A stretch of DNA of 63,861 bases from CAWJAP01 sp963834365 (lineage in GTDB: Bacteria > Acidobacteriota > Vicinamibacteria > Vicinamibacterales > Vicinamibacteraceae). The notes beneath the pieces were generated by a model that saw only the letters and a list, made by a program, of their open reading frames with translations, was not told the DNA's origin and did no database searches. The stretch covers positions 1-63,861 of the forward strand of contig CAWIBS010000001.1 of assembly GCA_963834365.1 (NCBI GenBank), in the 5' to 3' direction. Shown here in pieces: positions 1-10,596 of the stretch (positions are counted from its first letter, which is position 1; every line of letters begins with the position of its first letter). A program made the translations under genes and the position numbers.

Positions 1-4
1 GCCT

Positions 5-1916
5 GTGTCGTCGATCGCTTCCAGCCGCTTCAAAGCCTGGCTCCTCCACGACGTCCGCGATACCTCCCAGGTCCAGCACCGGCCGCACCATCAGTCTTCC
101 TGGTGGCAGGTGATGTGCCTCACGGGCGTCGATTACTTCTCGACGCTGGGATACCAGCCGAGCATTGCGTTCGCCGCCGCAGGATACCTGTCGCCGATCG
201 CGACGTTCGTCCTCGTCCTGCTGACGCTGTTCGGCGCGTTGCCCGTCTACCGCCAGATCGCCCGGCTCAGCCCGCGGGGTGAAGGCAGCATCTCGCTGCT
301 CCAGGAGTTGCTGACGCGCTGGAAGGGAAAGACGCTGGTCCTCTGCATTCTCGGGTTCGCGGCCACCGACTTCGTCATCACCATCACGCTCTCGGCCGCC
401 GACGCCACGGCGCACATCGTCGAGAATCCGCTGGTCCCGCACTGGCTGGACCATCGCGTCGCCGTGACGCTCGTCCTGCTCACGGCGCTCGGCGCGGTAT
501 TCCTGAAAGGCTTTCGCGAGGCCATCGGTCTCGCCGTCGTGCTGGTCGCGGTCTACCTCGCCCTCAACGTCGTGATCATCGGCTGGGGGCTGGGCCATCT
601 CTGGTCGCATCCGGAGTACCTGCCTCGCTGGGAGGAGGCCCTCTTCCGCCAGCACGGCTCGGTCTGGACGATGGCCGGCGTGTCGCTGCTGCTGTTCCCG
701 AAGCTGGCCCTGGGTCTGTCGGGGTTCGAGACGGGCGTGGCCGTGATGCCGCTCATCCGCGGGGACCCGGGCGACACGGATGCGGCTCCGGCAGGCCGCA
801 TCGCCGGCGCGCGCCAGCCTGCTGTTCACCGCGGCGCTCATCATGAGCGTCATGCTGCTCGGGAGCAGCCTCGTCACGGCATTGCTCATTCCTCCCGAGC
901 TCTTCGCGAAGGGCGGGGCCGCGGACGGCCGCGCGATGGCCTACCTTGCGCACCACCATTTCGGCGAAGTATTCGGCACGCTCTACGACCTGAGCACCAT
1001 CTCGATCCTCTGGTTCGCGGGCGCGTCCGCGATGGCGGGACTGCTCAACCTCGTGCCGCGCTACCTGCCGCGGTTCGGCATGGCGCCCGAGTGGGCGAAG
1101 GCGATGCGGCCGCTCGTGCTCATCCTGACGGGGATCACGTTTCTCGTCACGATCCTGTTCGAGGCGGACGTCAACGCGCAAGGCGGCGCCTACGCCACCG
1201 GCGTGCTGGTGCTGATGTCCTCGGCGGCACTCGCGGTGACGCTCTCGTTCTGGCGGAGCGGCGGCGGATGGCTGCCCTATCTGTTCATCACGCTGGTGTT
1301 CGCCTACACGACCGTGCAGAACATCCACGAACGCCCTGAAGGCATCCGCATCGCGGCGTTCTTCATTGTCACCATCGTCGTGACGTCGCTCGTGTCGCGG
1401 GTGCTGCGCTCGACCGAGCTGAGGATCCAGGGAGTGGTTCCCGACGAGGAGGCGGAGCTGTTCATCGAGCAGGCAGCCGCGGCCGGGCAGATCCGCGTCA
1501 TCGCGAACCGACCCGGCGTCGGCGATCCGCCCGAGTACGCCGCCAAGATGCGCGAGGCGCGCGACACGCATCAACTCAAGTCGTGGGAGCCGGTGCTGTT
1601 CCTCGAGGTACGGACGAGCGACGCCTCCGATTTCACCGACGTGCTCGATGTGCAGGGGGTCGAGGTCGGCCCGTTCCGCGTGCTGCGCTGCGACAGCCCC
1701 GCCGTGCCCAACGCCATCGCCGGACTGCTCCTGCACATCCGCGACCACACCGGCAAGGTCCCGCACGCCTACTTCGGCTGGACCGAGGGAAATCCCATTC
1801 TCTATCTGCTGAAGTTCCTCGCCTTCGGCGAGGGCGACACCGCGCCCGTGTCACGCGAGGTCCTGCGCCAGGCCGAACCCGATCCGGAGCGCCGGCCGAG
1901 AATTCATCTGGGATAG
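5..1916 (+). CDS. APC-superfamily amino acid permease (frameshifted)
   Basis: Integral membrane permease of the amino acid-polyamine-organocation type. The first ~265 residues hold several hydrophobic segments, starting with a loop-helix containing YFSTLGYQPS after a polar N-terminus. The second part continues with further hydrophobic segments and a soluble C-terminal tail of about 170 residues. The first half is read from 5 and the second from a frame open at 780. The sense changes near 810, where one surplus base in a GC-rich run would join GRIAGAR to ASLLFTAALIMS. The combined length of about 635 residues suits permeases of this class that carry a cytosolic tail. The start sits at the window edge, so a slightly longer N-terminus is possible. 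The substrate cannot be read from sequence. An amino acid or another organic cation is the family expectation only. Confidence 0.8.
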
Positions 1917-2026
1917 GGGACGTCCAGCGACAGAGCTGACCAAGCGACCAACGAACCGAAGCTGCGGCTGGTCGGTTGACCGCTGGTAGCTGGCCGTTGG
2001 GGCTTCAGACCTGCCGTAGCTGGGAG

Positions 2027-2503
2027 CTACTTCAGGATCGCGATCTGCGCCGTGTGATAGGCACAGTGCATCGCCAGGCCGACGATCATCTCGCCGGCGG
2101 TCGTGCCTGTGCCCAGCGCCGGGCTGCGGAGATCTCCGACCCTGATCTGCCAGCGATCGTCAGCGCTCTTCGCCACGGCGTCCACCAGCGCCGCATGGGC
2201 ATAGATCAGCCGCTGGCGGGCATCGTCCCAGGCACCAGCATCGGTCGAACGCACCTCGGGCCAGTCACCCTCCGCCGGCAGTGCCGGTGCCCCGCCCGCG
2301 AGCCGCCGCGAGACCTCGCGCGTCCAGGCCGCGAGGTGCAGCACGATCTCCCAGATCGAATGGCGGCCGGCGATCGGACGGGCCGCGGCCGCCTCCGGAG
2401 TAACGCCCCCGAGCACCGCGGCAAGGGACGGGCCGTGCCAGGGATCGCCGTCGTAAATCTCCCGGAGAAGCGTGACGAGTTCGGCAGTGCGCATCCACGT
2501 CAT
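2027..2503 (-). CDS. DinB-family protein
   Basis: A 158-residue DinB/YfiT-like four-helix protein. Its ends are typical: an N-terminal helix (TAELVTLLREIYDG), the segment HSIWEIVLHLAAWTREV with a likely metal-ligand His near residue 56, and the C-terminal H-C-A-Y-H-T-A-Q-I helix with two more His. This three-His arrangement is the usual divalent-metal site of the family, often linked to small-thiol-dependent chemistry; the substrate is unknown. The ATG at 2503 overlaps the stop of the upstream mgtE gene (ATGA), so the two are probably translationally coupled. A second in-frame ATG at 2494 is an alternative. A DinB paralogue occurs at 57213. Confidence 0.85.
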   Translation of the reverse strand: MTWMRTAELVTLLREIYDGDPWHGPSLAAVLGGVTPEAAAARPIAGRHSIWEIVLHLAAWTREVSRRLAGGAPALPAEGDWPEVRSTDAGAWDDARQRLIYAHAALVDAVAKSADDRWQIRVGDLRSPALGTGTTAGEMIVGLAMHCAYHTAQIAILK

Positions 2504-3937
2504 CCTACGAGGAACCAGGTCGCCAGCCCCAGGAACAGGAAGAATCCCATGCCATCGGTCGTGAACGTGAGGAGCACGCTCGCACCCTGTGCGGGGTCGC
2601 GGCCGAGCCGGTGGAGCGTCAGCGGTACGGCCATGCCCACGAGCGCCGCGATCAGCAGGTTGAGGAGCATCGCCGCCATCATCACCAGGCCCAGCGCGCC
2701 CCGGCCGTAGATGGCCCAGGCGAACAGCCCCATCAGCCCGCCCCACATCAGCCCGTTCAGCAGACTCACCATCACTTCCTTGTAGACCAGTTGCCGCACG
2801 TTGCCGCCGCGGATCTGGTCGAGCGCGAGGCTGCGAACGACGAGCGCGATCGTCTGGTTGCCGGTGTTGCCGCCGACGCTGGCGACGATCGGCATGAGCG
2901 TGGCGAGCGCCACCAGCTGCTCGATCGTGCTCTCGAAGGCACCGATCACCCGCGACGCCAGGAATGCCGTGATGAGATTCACCACCAGCCACGGCCAGCG
3001 GTTCTTCGCACTCTCCCACGTCGACGCGAACAGGTCTTCGTCGCCGCGCAGCCCGGCCCGACCGAGCGCGCGCCGCTCCGCGACCTCGCGGACGTGGTCG
3101 AGCACGGCTTCGACGGTCAACCGGCCCATGAGCTTCCCGCGATCGTCCACCACGGGAGCCGTCACGAGGTCGTAGCGATCGAAGGCCTGCGACGCCTCTT
3201 CTGCGGAGTCGTCGGGCCGGAAGGCGACGACATCGGGATCCACCAGCGTGCCCATCACGACCTCGGGACCGTTCAGCAGCAGCGCCTGCAGCGCGACGCC
3301 GCCTCGCAGCACGTTCCGGGCATCGACCACGAACAGCCGATCGGTCTGCGGCGGAAGCTCGCCCAGCGTGCGCAGATGCGTGAGCGCATCGCCCACCGTC
3401 TGGTGATCGCGAACGACGATGGCGTCGGGACGCATGAGCGAGCCGACCGCGTCCCGGTCATAGCTCATGGAGGTCTGGATCCACGTGCGCTCGCCCACGT
3501 CGAGCGCCCGCCAGACCTCCCGCAGGACGTCCTCGGGCACCCAGTCCGTCAGAGTACGAGAGGTCGTCCGCGTCCAGGTGCCGCAGCGCCGCGACGAGAT
3601 CGTCGCGCGGCGTGTCGTCGAGGATGGACGTGCGGACGGCGTCGGAGACCTCGAGCAGGACGTCGCCACGCGCGTGCTCCTCGACCTCACGCCACACGAA
3701 GAGCCGGACGTCCGGCGGCAACCGCTCGAGCACGTAGGCGAGATCGGCGGGGTGCAGCGATCGGACACGCGCGTGCAGCTCGGCCAGGTTCTGCCGGTGC
3801 TGGAGATGTTCGAGCAGATCCCGCTTGGGCCCTTCCTGACGGTGCGTCAGGGTCTCGAGCACCCGATGCCGCTCGAGGAGGTGCGTGACCTCTTCGAGCG
3901 CGTGCTGGAGTCGCATGTCGGAGGAGGCAGCAGGCAT
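2500..3937 (-). CDS. mgtE: magnesium transporter MgtE (frameshifted)
   Basis: Mg2+ channel/transporter of about 478 residues. The order is MgtE N domain (superhelical, LHPADLAYVLERLPPD), paired CBS domains (VGSLMRPDAIVVRDHQTVGDAL, then VVMGTLVDPDVV), a connecting helix, and a C-terminal five-helix membrane domain with the pore-region motif ASVGGNTGNQ. That motif is diagnostic of the family. One extra base near 3553 breaks the frame between the N domain and the first CBS domain: LSY joins to LTDWVPEDVLREVW once it is skipped. The gene overlaps the DinB gene by four bases. No Mg-sensing leader could be recognised in the ~100 bases upstream. Confidence 0.92.
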
Positions 3938-4041
3938 GGCTCCGTGGCGCCGTGACGAGCCGGGCGCGTCCGGTCAGAATACGGCAGGTCTCGGGTCGCG
4001 AGCAGCTGCGAGCTGAAAGCTGGAGCGGCTGGCTGGAGCCG

Positions 4042-5055
4042 TCAGCCGTTGAAGATGACGACGCGGTTGCGGCCGGCGCTCTTGGCCATGTAGAGCGTAT
4101 GGTCGGCGGCCGCGTAGAGCTCTTCCGAGGTCCGCATCCCACTCTCGAGCTCGGCGACGCCGAACGAGCACGTGACGACGATGCGGCTGCCGCGGCTCAT
4201 GACCTCGAGCGTCTCGACCAGCGCCCGCAGACGCTCGGCGAGCACCCCTGCACCCTCGCGCGGGGTTTCCGGACAGAGCACGACGAATTCCTCGCCGCCG
4301 ACGCGCGCCAGCAACTGCTCGGGGCGCAGGAGGCTCTCGAGCCCGTGCGCGAGCGACCGGAGCACGGTGTCGCCGCTCACATGCCCGTAGGTGTCGTTGA
4401 TGCGTTTGAAGTGATCGACGTCGAGCAGGATGAGCGCCAGGGGGCGCCCATAGCGCCGGGCGCGCTGGAACTCGCGATCGAGCTCTTCCTGGAACCGCCG
4501 GCGGTTGAAGACGTTGGTCAGACCGTCCCGGATGACGAGGTTGTAGATCGCCTCGTGGTAGGCGTTCTCCGCGTCTTCCTCGTGCAGGAACTTGAAGACC
4601 ACCGTCCCGCACTGGAAGCGGTCGCCGCTCGACAGGAGCCGGTTCTCGCGCAGCGGCTCGTCGTTCAGGAACGTGCCGTTGCGGCTGCCGAGGTCCTCGA
4701 GCCAGACCTCGCCTTCGTTGAAGACGAGACGCGCGTGACGCCGCGAGATGGACGGCACGTCCGGGAAGCTGAGGGTGGTCTCGCTCGAGCGGCCGACTTC
4801 GAGCGGCGCTTCGGCCGAGACGCGATAGCGGCGGCCGAGCATCGCCTGATTCGGATGCGCGATGACGATGAGGTTGGCTTCGCGGCTGCTGCGGGCCGGC
4901 GCCGACGAGGCGCGGGAAAAGCAGATCGTCGCGTCGGCGCTGATGTGCGCCGGCGGAGACAGGCTTCCGCCAGAGCGTGAGGGATCGCCCCGCTCGTCCC
5001 GGGGCTTCTCATCCTCCGGTTCGGGATTCGGCCCGGTCACCATGCGCGTGGACAT
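4042..5055 (-). CDS. FHA-domain diguanylate cyclase
   Basis: A 337-residue cytosolic signalling protein. Residues ~60-160 form a forkhead-associated domain that binds phospho-threonine peptides (GRSSETTLSFPD, SISRRHARL, LGSRNGTFLND). Residues ~170-337 form a GGDEF domain with DGLTNVFNRRRF, DVDHFKRINDTYGH and an intact GGEEF active site near residues 253-257, so it should synthesise cyclic di-GMP from GTP. I see no RxxD inhibitory site directly before the GGEEF motif (LLARVGGEEF). The combination links a kinase input to c-di-GMP output. The gene stands alone between leftward genes. An alternative ATG lies at 5043. Confidence 0.93.
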   Translation of the reverse strand: MSTRMVTGPNPEPEDEKPRDERGDPSRSGGSLSPPAHISADATICFSRASSAPARSSREANLIVIAHPNQAMLGRRYRVSAEAPLEVGRSSETTLSFPDVPSISRRHARLVFNEGEVWLEDLGSRNGTFLNDEPLRENRLLSSGDRFQCGTVVFKFLHEEDAENAYHEAIYNLVIRDGLTNVFNRRRFQEELDREFQRARRYGRPLALILLDVDHFKRINDTYGHVSGDTVLRSLAHGLESLLRPEQLLARVGGEEFVVLCPETPREGAGVLAERLRALVETLEVMSRGSRIVVTCSFGVAELESGMRTSEELYAAADHTLYMAKSAGRNRVVIFNG

Positions 5056-5113
5056 TGCACTCGCCGGAATTGTACAGGCAACGGCGGGCGCCTGTCAGCA
5101 GACCGGTGACGGC

Positions 5114-6004
5114 TCATTGCGAAACCGGCGGCTGGACGATCCCCTGGAACGCTCGGAACATGCCCCGGAAGTACTTCAGCACCCGGACCCCGTCGGCGGA
5201 CGGCTGCCCCAGTTCCGCGAAACAGTAGCCCCGGAAATCGATGCCCTGCAGCAGGCTGATGAGGCGCTGCCACGGATATTCCTCGAGGTAGAGATCCCGC
5301 ATGTGAATCTGGCCGATGTTGTCCTTGACCAGTGCGAAGTTGCGCTCCAGTCCACCGTCGAGCAGGTCCTCCTGGTTCGAGTTCCAGCAGACCCAGACGT
5401 GGGGATGGTTCCCGGCGTGATCGAGAATCCGCCGGATGCGCGGCAGCCTGGCGGTCTCGCGGCCGTGGACCTCGACCTGGATCCGCACACCTTCCTGCCG
5501 GGCGGCCTCGCCGCACTCGCGCAGCGCCTTCCCGATCTGCTCGAGCGACTGCTCCTCCGGGACATCGGCGCGCAGCCCGTTGGGCCGGACTTTGACGCTG
5601 GGACATCCCAGCTCCCGCGCCAGCACCACCCAGGCTTTGGTCTCGTCGATGTTCTTGCGGAGGAGGGCCGCGTCGGCGGCGTGGTACTCGCAGGTCGTGC
5701 CGAGCCCCCCGATCCGGACCGGCGAATCCTCGAAGCGCTTCCGCACCTCGGCCCGCTGGGCCGACGTGAGCGTCAGCTCCACGCCGTGCGCATGCGTCGT
5801 CCGCAGCTCGACGGCGTCCATGCCGACCTCGGCGAGATTCTTGATGATCGTCGGAACGTCCCAGTCCTTCGCAATGTTGTAGGTCACGGTGCCGACCCGG
5901 AGCTCCCGGCGTGCCGGCGTCGTCTGGCCGGCAGCGGACGAAGGGACCAGGCCCAGTGCGGGCGCCGTCAGCGCGGCGCCGAGGAAGTCGCGGCGAGAGG
6001 TCAT
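5114..6004 (-). CDS. exported sugar phosphate isomerase/epimerase-like TIM barrel
   Basis: About 296 residues. The chosen start gives MTSRRDFLGAALTAPALG, a twin-arginine signal peptide, followed by a xylose-isomerase-like TIM barrel (AP_endonuc_2 superfamily). Family features include GTVTYNIAKDWDV, the EVHGRE strand, and GYCFAELGQ near the C-terminus, where acidic and His residues usually hold a divalent metal. Such exported isomerase-like proteins are abundant in acidobacteria and planctomycetes and are assumed to act on sugars; no substrate is known. Upstream in-frame residues before 6004 look non-coding. The next gene diverges 56 bases away. Confidence 0.88.
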   Translation of the reverse strand: MTSRRDFLGAALTAPALGLVPSSAAGQTTPARRELRVGTVTYNIAKDWDVPTIIKNLAEVGMDAVELRTTHAHGVELTLTSAQRAEVRKRFEDSPVRIGGLGTTCEYHAADAALLRKNIDETKAWVVLARELGCPSVKVRPNGLRADVPEEQSLEQIGKALRECGEAARQEGVRIQVEVHGRETARLPRIRRILDHAGNHPHVWVCWNSNQEDLLDGGLERNFALVKDNIGQIHMRDLYLEEYPWQRLISLLQGIDFRGYCFAELGQPSADGVRVLKYFRGMFRAFQGIVQPPVSQ

Positions 6005-6060
6005 GGACGGGCATCCTACCGCGATCTGAACGCGTGCGCTTGTGCTACGTTCAGCCCCGC

Positions 6061-7887
6061 ATGAGCGTGAGCGCATGGGGCCACGGGCTGAGCGCGGTCG
6101 CGCTGGCGGCAATCGCTGGCGTGACGGGACTGGGAGCCGGACCGGCGGGTCAAGCTGGCTCGTCACGCCCGTCTTCCGCCGCCCGTGTCAGCGAGCTTCG
6201 CGAGATGGTCGAGTGGTTCTCGACCGACCGCGCCGCCCTGGGGCGCCGGTATCCTGTGGCCCAGTCGCCGGCGCGCCTGGCGCGCCTGCGGACGTTCTAT
6301 GACGACGCCGTCCGCACGCTCGACGGGGTGGACTTCGACCAACTCGGTCTCGAGGGGCGCGTCGATAGCGTCCTGCTGCGCGTCCGCCTCGCCTACGAGC
6401 GGCGGCTGCTCGAGCGCGAAGCCGGCTGGTTCGAGGCGACCGCGGCGCTGCTGCCATTCGCCGCGACGATCACCGGGCTGCACGACGCCCGCTTCGCGCA
6501 CGAGACCCTGGATCCCGTCAAGGCGGCGACGACACTCGACGGGCTGGCCCGTGCCGTGGACGAGGCACGCAGCGCGCTGGGAAACGGTGCGGCCGACTCG
6601 AGCCGGGACGCGTCACCCGCGAGCAACGGCGGCTCGGCCAGCGTGCGCTCGCCCCGCCTGATCGCGTTTCGCGCGCAGGAGCAGCTGTCGGAGCTGTCCG
6701 ACACCCTGAAGTCGTGGTTCGAGTTCCACCGCGACTACGACCCCCTGTTCACATGGTGGTGCGAGGCGCCGTACAAGGAGGCGGCCAAAGCCCTCGACAC
6801 GTACCGCACCGCTCTTCGCGAAAAGGGCGTCGGGATGACGTCCGGCGACGAAGAACCGATTGTCGGCAGCCCCGTCGGCCGCGAGGCGCTGGTCGCCGAC
6901 CTTCGGTTCCGAGCTCGTGCCCTACACGCCCGAGGAGCTGCATTGCGATCGCCGATCGCGAGCTGGCGTGGTGCGACGCCGAGATGAAGAAGGCCGCGGC
7001 CGAGATGGGCGTCTCGAACTGGAAGGACGCGGTCGAAGAGGTCAAGGCGCTGCACGTCGAGCCGGGCCGGCAGCCCGACCTCATTCGCGATCTCGCGCGC
7101 GAAGCGGAAGCCTACGTCGAGCAGCATGACCTCGTGACCGTGCCGCCGCTGGCGAAGGAAATCTGGCGCATGACGATGATGTCGCCGGAGCGGCAGAAGG
7201 TGAACCCGTTCTTCACTGGGCGGCGAAGTGATCCAGGTGTCGTTTCCGACCGCCGCGATGGAGCACGACGACAAGCAGATGAGCCTGCGCGGCAACAACC
7301 GGCACTTCGCGCGGGCCACGGTGCATCACGAGCTCATCCCGGGCCATCACCTGCAGCAGTTCATGAACGCGCGCTACCAGACACATCGACGGGCGTTCGG
7401 CACGCCGTTCTGGACGGAGGGCTGGGCGCTGTACTGGGAGATGCTGCTGTGGGATCGCGGGTTCGCGAGCTCGCCCGAGGACCGGGTCGGCATGCTGTTC
7501 TGGCGGATGCACCGCGCGGCACGCATCCTCTTTTCGCTGCGATTTCACCTCGGCGAGTGGACGCCGCGGCAGTGCATCGATCTCCTCGTCGATCGCGTGG
7601 GCCACGAGCGGGCGAACGCCGAGGCCGAAGTGCGGCGGTCGTTCAACGGGACCTATCCGCCGCTGTATCAGCTCGCGTACATGATCGGCGGCCTGCAGAT
7701 CCGCGCTCTCCATCGCGAGCTGGTCGGCGGCGGCGCGATGACGAATCGCCAGTTCCACGACGCGATTCTCGAAGGCGGCCAGATGCCGATCGAGATGGTC
7801 CGGGCCCGTTTGCTGCGGCAGCCGCCGGCGCGTGATCACCAGGCGAGCTGGCGGTTCGACGGATCCGCGTCGCCGCCCGCACGCTGA
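6061..7887 (+). CDS. DUF885 family hydrolase, exported (three frameshifts)
   Basis: Secreted protein of about 608 residues with a hydrophobic N-terminal signal (AVALAAIAGVTGLGAGPAG). The body matches DUF885, a family of predicted metallopeptidases or carboxylesterase-like hydrolases. The signature VHHELIPGHHLQ lies near 7320 and is followed by TEGWALYWEML, which supplies the expected Glu. The reading frame changes three times: near 6900, 6942 and 7216. The last joins NPFFTGG to EVIQVSFPTAAM. Each fits one surplus base. Everything downstream of 7228 is clean to the stop. No partner gene is obvious; it lies tail to tail with the flavin oxidase. Confidence 0.85.
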
Positions 7888-7900
7888 GCCGGCGGTGTTC

Positions 7901-9055
7901 CTACGTCGATCCGGTGCCCCGCCATCGCCCATACCTGAACGGGGTCAGGTCGAAGGCGCAGGTACCCGTCAGCACGAGGTCCGCGGCGACTTCGCCGATG
8001 GCGCTCGAGAACTTGAAGCCGTGGCCCGAGCAGGCACTCACGAGCAGCACGCCCGGATGCCAGGGATGCCAGTCGATCAGAAAGTCGAAGTCCGGCGTGT
8101 TGGTGTAGAGGCACACGTCCGATCGCAGCCAGCGACCCGCCAGATCCGGCAGGTAGCGCGACACGAGCCGCTGCAGGACGGCGACTTCGTCGCGCCCCAC
8201 GTTCCGATCGACGGCATCCGGATCGGTGGGCCGGCCCTCGTGATGCTGCGCGATCTTCACGCCGCGCACGACGTCGGGCATGAGCGGGAAGCCGTAGAGC
8301 ATCGTGTCCGCATCGTGCTCGAGCAGGAACACGGGGAAACGGGATGCGGTGAATCGATCCGCATGGGCCGCCGGCTCGAACCAGTGCAGCACCTGGCGGA
8401 CGACGGCGAGCGGCAGGTCCAGCTGCGGCGTGAGCGCCCGCATCCACGCCCCGGGCGCGAGCACGAGACGGCCCGCAAGCCAGCGCTCCCCGCCGACGAT
8501 CAGCTCCGCTGAGTCACCGTGCATGCGCCAGGCGTCCACGGGGGAGGCTGTCCGAATGACGGCCCCATGCCGGCGCGCAATCGTGAGGTGTGCCTCGATA
8601 CAGCGCTCCGGGAAGAGCACTCCGGCGCGAGGCTCCCGCAGCGCGACGAAGTTCTCGGTCCCGGCAAACGCCGGATACTCGCGACCGAGCTCGGATCCGT
8701 TCAGCACGTCGTACGGAAGCCCGTGACGTGACGCACTGTCGCGTGCGCCGCTGACGAGTGCGCCTCCGGCGCGTCCGACCATCAGCCCGCCCGTCTGCAC
8801 GAACAGCCGCATGCCCGTCACGGTCTCGAGGTCGGCCCAGCGCGCGTACGCCCGCTGAACCAGCGGCACGTACTGCGGGTGCTCGAAGTACGCCTCTCGA
8901 ATGATCCGCGACTCCCCGTGCGACGACCCCAGGGCATGCGGCGGGACGTGGCGATCGAACCCGACGACCCGCTGTCCCCGCCTGGCGAGCTCGCAGAGAA
9001 TCGCACTTCCCATGGCCCCCAGGCCGACGACGGCGACGTCGCAGCTCTTCACCAT
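7901..9055 (-). CDS. FAD-dependent amine oxidase, sarcosine / N-methyl-tryptophan oxidase type
   Basis: A 384-residue DAO-family flavoenzyme. It begins with the Rossmann dinucleotide fold VAVVGLGAMGSA. The GSSHGESRIIREAYFEHPQY segment is characteristic of monomeric sarcosine oxidase and N-methyl-L-tryptophan oxidase. The C-terminal CSGHGFKFSSAIGE includes the Cys neighbourhood where this family attaches FAD covalently. It would oxidise a secondary N-methyl amino acid to the amine, formaldehyde and H2O2. The exact substrate cannot be told. I prefer the start at 9055 because the Rossmann fold then begins at residue 6. The ATG-like start 14 codons upstream adds only polar residues. Confidence 0.9.
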   Translation of the reverse strand: MVKSCDVAVVGLGAMGSAILCELARRGQRVVGFDRHVPPHALGSSHGESRIIREAYFEHPQYVPLVQRAYARWADLETVTGMRLFVQTGGLMVGRAGGALVSGARDSASRHGLPYDVLNGSELGREYPAFAGTENFVALREPRAGVLFPERCIEAHLTIARRHGAVIRTASPVDAWRMHGDSAELIVGGERWLAGRLVLAPGAWMRALTPQLDLPLAVVRQVLHWFEPAAHADRFTASRFPVFLLEHDADTMLYGFPLMPDVVRGVKIAQHHEGRPTDPDAVDRNVGRDEVAVLQRLVSRYLPDLAGRWLRSDVCLYTNTPDFDFLIDWHPWHPGVLLVSACSGHGFKFSSAIGEVAADLVLTGTCAFDLTPFRYGRWRGTGST

Positions 9056-9214
9056 TCCCGCGTCCCGCGCCCGATCGCGCTCGAGTGACGGCGGCACTCG
9101 CGCGGTCGCCGGCAGTCAGCCATTGACGACCGAAATGGTCGGATATACACTCAGCGACCTCAAAGTTGCGACGCTTCGCAGTTTCGAGCGCGCACTCTAA
9201 CCCGGGCGGTACTG

Positions 9215-10375
9215 TTGAGACGGATCATCTTCTGGACCCACTTGATCGTCGGTGTCACGGCGGGACTCGTCGTCCTCATCATGTCCGTCACTGGCGTGCT
9301 CCTCACTTACGAAAAACAGATGCTCGCCTGGGCCGACCGGCCATCGGGCCTGGCCACCCCCCCGGCCGGCGCCCGCCCGCTCCCGATCGAGCAACTCGTG
9401 GGGCGTGTGCAGGCGGCTCGGCCGTCCTCCGTCCCTGCGACCGTGCTGATTCGATCGGATCCCTCAGAGCCGGCGGCCGTGTCGTTCGGCCGGGAGGGTA
9501 CCGTGTTCGTGGACCGGTACACCGGAGCCATTCTCGGCGAGGGGTCGCCGCGCACGAGGCGTTTCTTCCGCGTCGTCACGGATTGGCACCGCTGGCTGGG
9601 ACTCGAGGGCGCGGCCCGGCCCTGGGGCAAGGCCGCGACCGGCGCCTGCAACCTGGCGTTCCTGTTCCTGGTGATCTCGGGGCCGTACCTCTGGCTCCCG
9701 AAGCAGTGGAGCTGGCGACAGGTCCGCAACATCGTGTGGTTCCGGCGCGGTCTGCCCGGCAAGGCTCGCGACTTCAACTGGCACAACGTGATTGGATTCT
9801 GGTCCGCGGTCCCCCTGGCCATCGTCGTGGCCTCGGCCACCGTGATCTCGTATCCCTGGGCCAGCAACCTCGCGTATCGCGTCGCGGGTGAGGCGCCGCC
9901 GGCGGGCGGACGACAGGGACCTCCGGGCGGTCCGGCTCAGAACGCCGCGACGATCGATCTCACCGGCATCGACGCACGGTGGCCGGCGGTCGAAGCGCGG
10001 GTCCCGGGATGGCGCACCATCTCGCTGCGACTGCCCTCCTCACCGACCGCGCCGCTCGCCTTCACGATCGATCGCGGCACCGGCGGCGAACCTCACAAGC
10101 GCGGGCAGCTGACGGTCGATCGCGCCACCGGCCGGGAGCGGTGGGAGCCCTTCTCGGCCGGATCGGCGGGACGCCAGTTCCGCACGATCCTGCGTTTCGC
10201 GCACACCGGCGAGGTCGCGGGTCTCGGCGGACAGACCATCGCGGGGATCGCGTCTGCGGGCGCGGCCGTCCTGGTGTACACCGGGCTGGCGTTGAGCCTG
10301 CGGCGATTTCTCGCGTTCCTCCGGCGCCGCCAGGCCGCCGATGCGCTCGATGCTGAAGAGTCCCCGGCCGCTTGA
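9215..10375 (+). CDS. PepSY-domain membrane protein
   Basis: A 386-residue inner-membrane protein of the PepSY-associated TM family. A first helix (VGVTAGLVVLIMSVTGVLL) is followed by an external PepSY-like domain. Further helices sit near residues 145-160 (NLAFLFLVISGPYLWL), 190-205 and 345-360. Conserved His/Trp residues appear in TDWHRWLG and RDFNWHNVIGFW. Relatives are often next to TonB siderophore receptors and may move electrons for ferric reduction, but no receptor lies beside this copy. The start is a TTG at 9215 preceded by GGGCGG, chosen because no ATG or GTG precedes the first helix. The role is uncertain. Confidence 0.83.
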   Translation: MRRIIFWTHLIVGVTAGLVVLIMSVTGVLLTYEKQMLAWADRPSGLATPPAGARPLPIEQLVGRVQAARPSSVPATVLIRSDPSEPAAVSFGREGTVFVDRYTGAILGEGSPRTRRFFRVVTDWHRWLGLEGAARPWGKAATGACNLAFLFLVISGPYLWLPKQWSWRQVRNIVWFRRGLPGKARDFNWHNVIGFWSAVPLAIVVASATVISYPWASNLAYRVAGEAPPAGGRQGPPGGPAQNAATIDLTGIDARWPAVEARVPGWRTISLRLPSSPTAPLAFTIDRGTGGEPHKRGQLTVDRATGRERWEPFSAGSAGRQFRTILRFAHTGEVAGLGGQTIAGIASAGAAVLVYTGLALSLRRFLAFLRRRQAADALDAEESPAA

Positions 10376-10420
10376 ACCCGGCATTCACGTGCGTTGACAG
10401 GTGTAGTGTCCGCCTTTGGG

Positions 10421-10541
10421 CTCAGAGTTCACTTGCGTAGACAAAGTGGCGCAGGCCTTTAGGCCTGCCCGGGCCCGCGTTGGCCGGGCTGAAGCCCGGC
10501 GCCACCTTGGCGGGCCCGCTGTCAACACACGGGAACTCGGG
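10421..10541. repeat. composite palindromic repeat, copy A
   Basis: About 120 bp containing two palindromes, GCAGGCCTTTAGGCCTGC and GCCGGGCTGAAGCCCGGC, separated by CCGGGCCCGCGTTG. The outer ends are related inverted segments (GTTCACTTGCGTAGAC and GTCAACACACGGGAAC). The same design recurs near 12565, 24292 and 56064. It fills most of the gap before the Gfo/Idh gene. Confidence 0.85.
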
Positions 10542-10596
10542 CTTACGAGCCAACTTTGGACTTCCGCCTTCTGGAATCGCCAGCTACACTCCGCGC

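Noticed and set aside
2500..2503. Frame error at the DinB/mgtE overlap
   Set aside because: Both genes are complete at this end; the ATGA overlap is a normal coupled stop-start.
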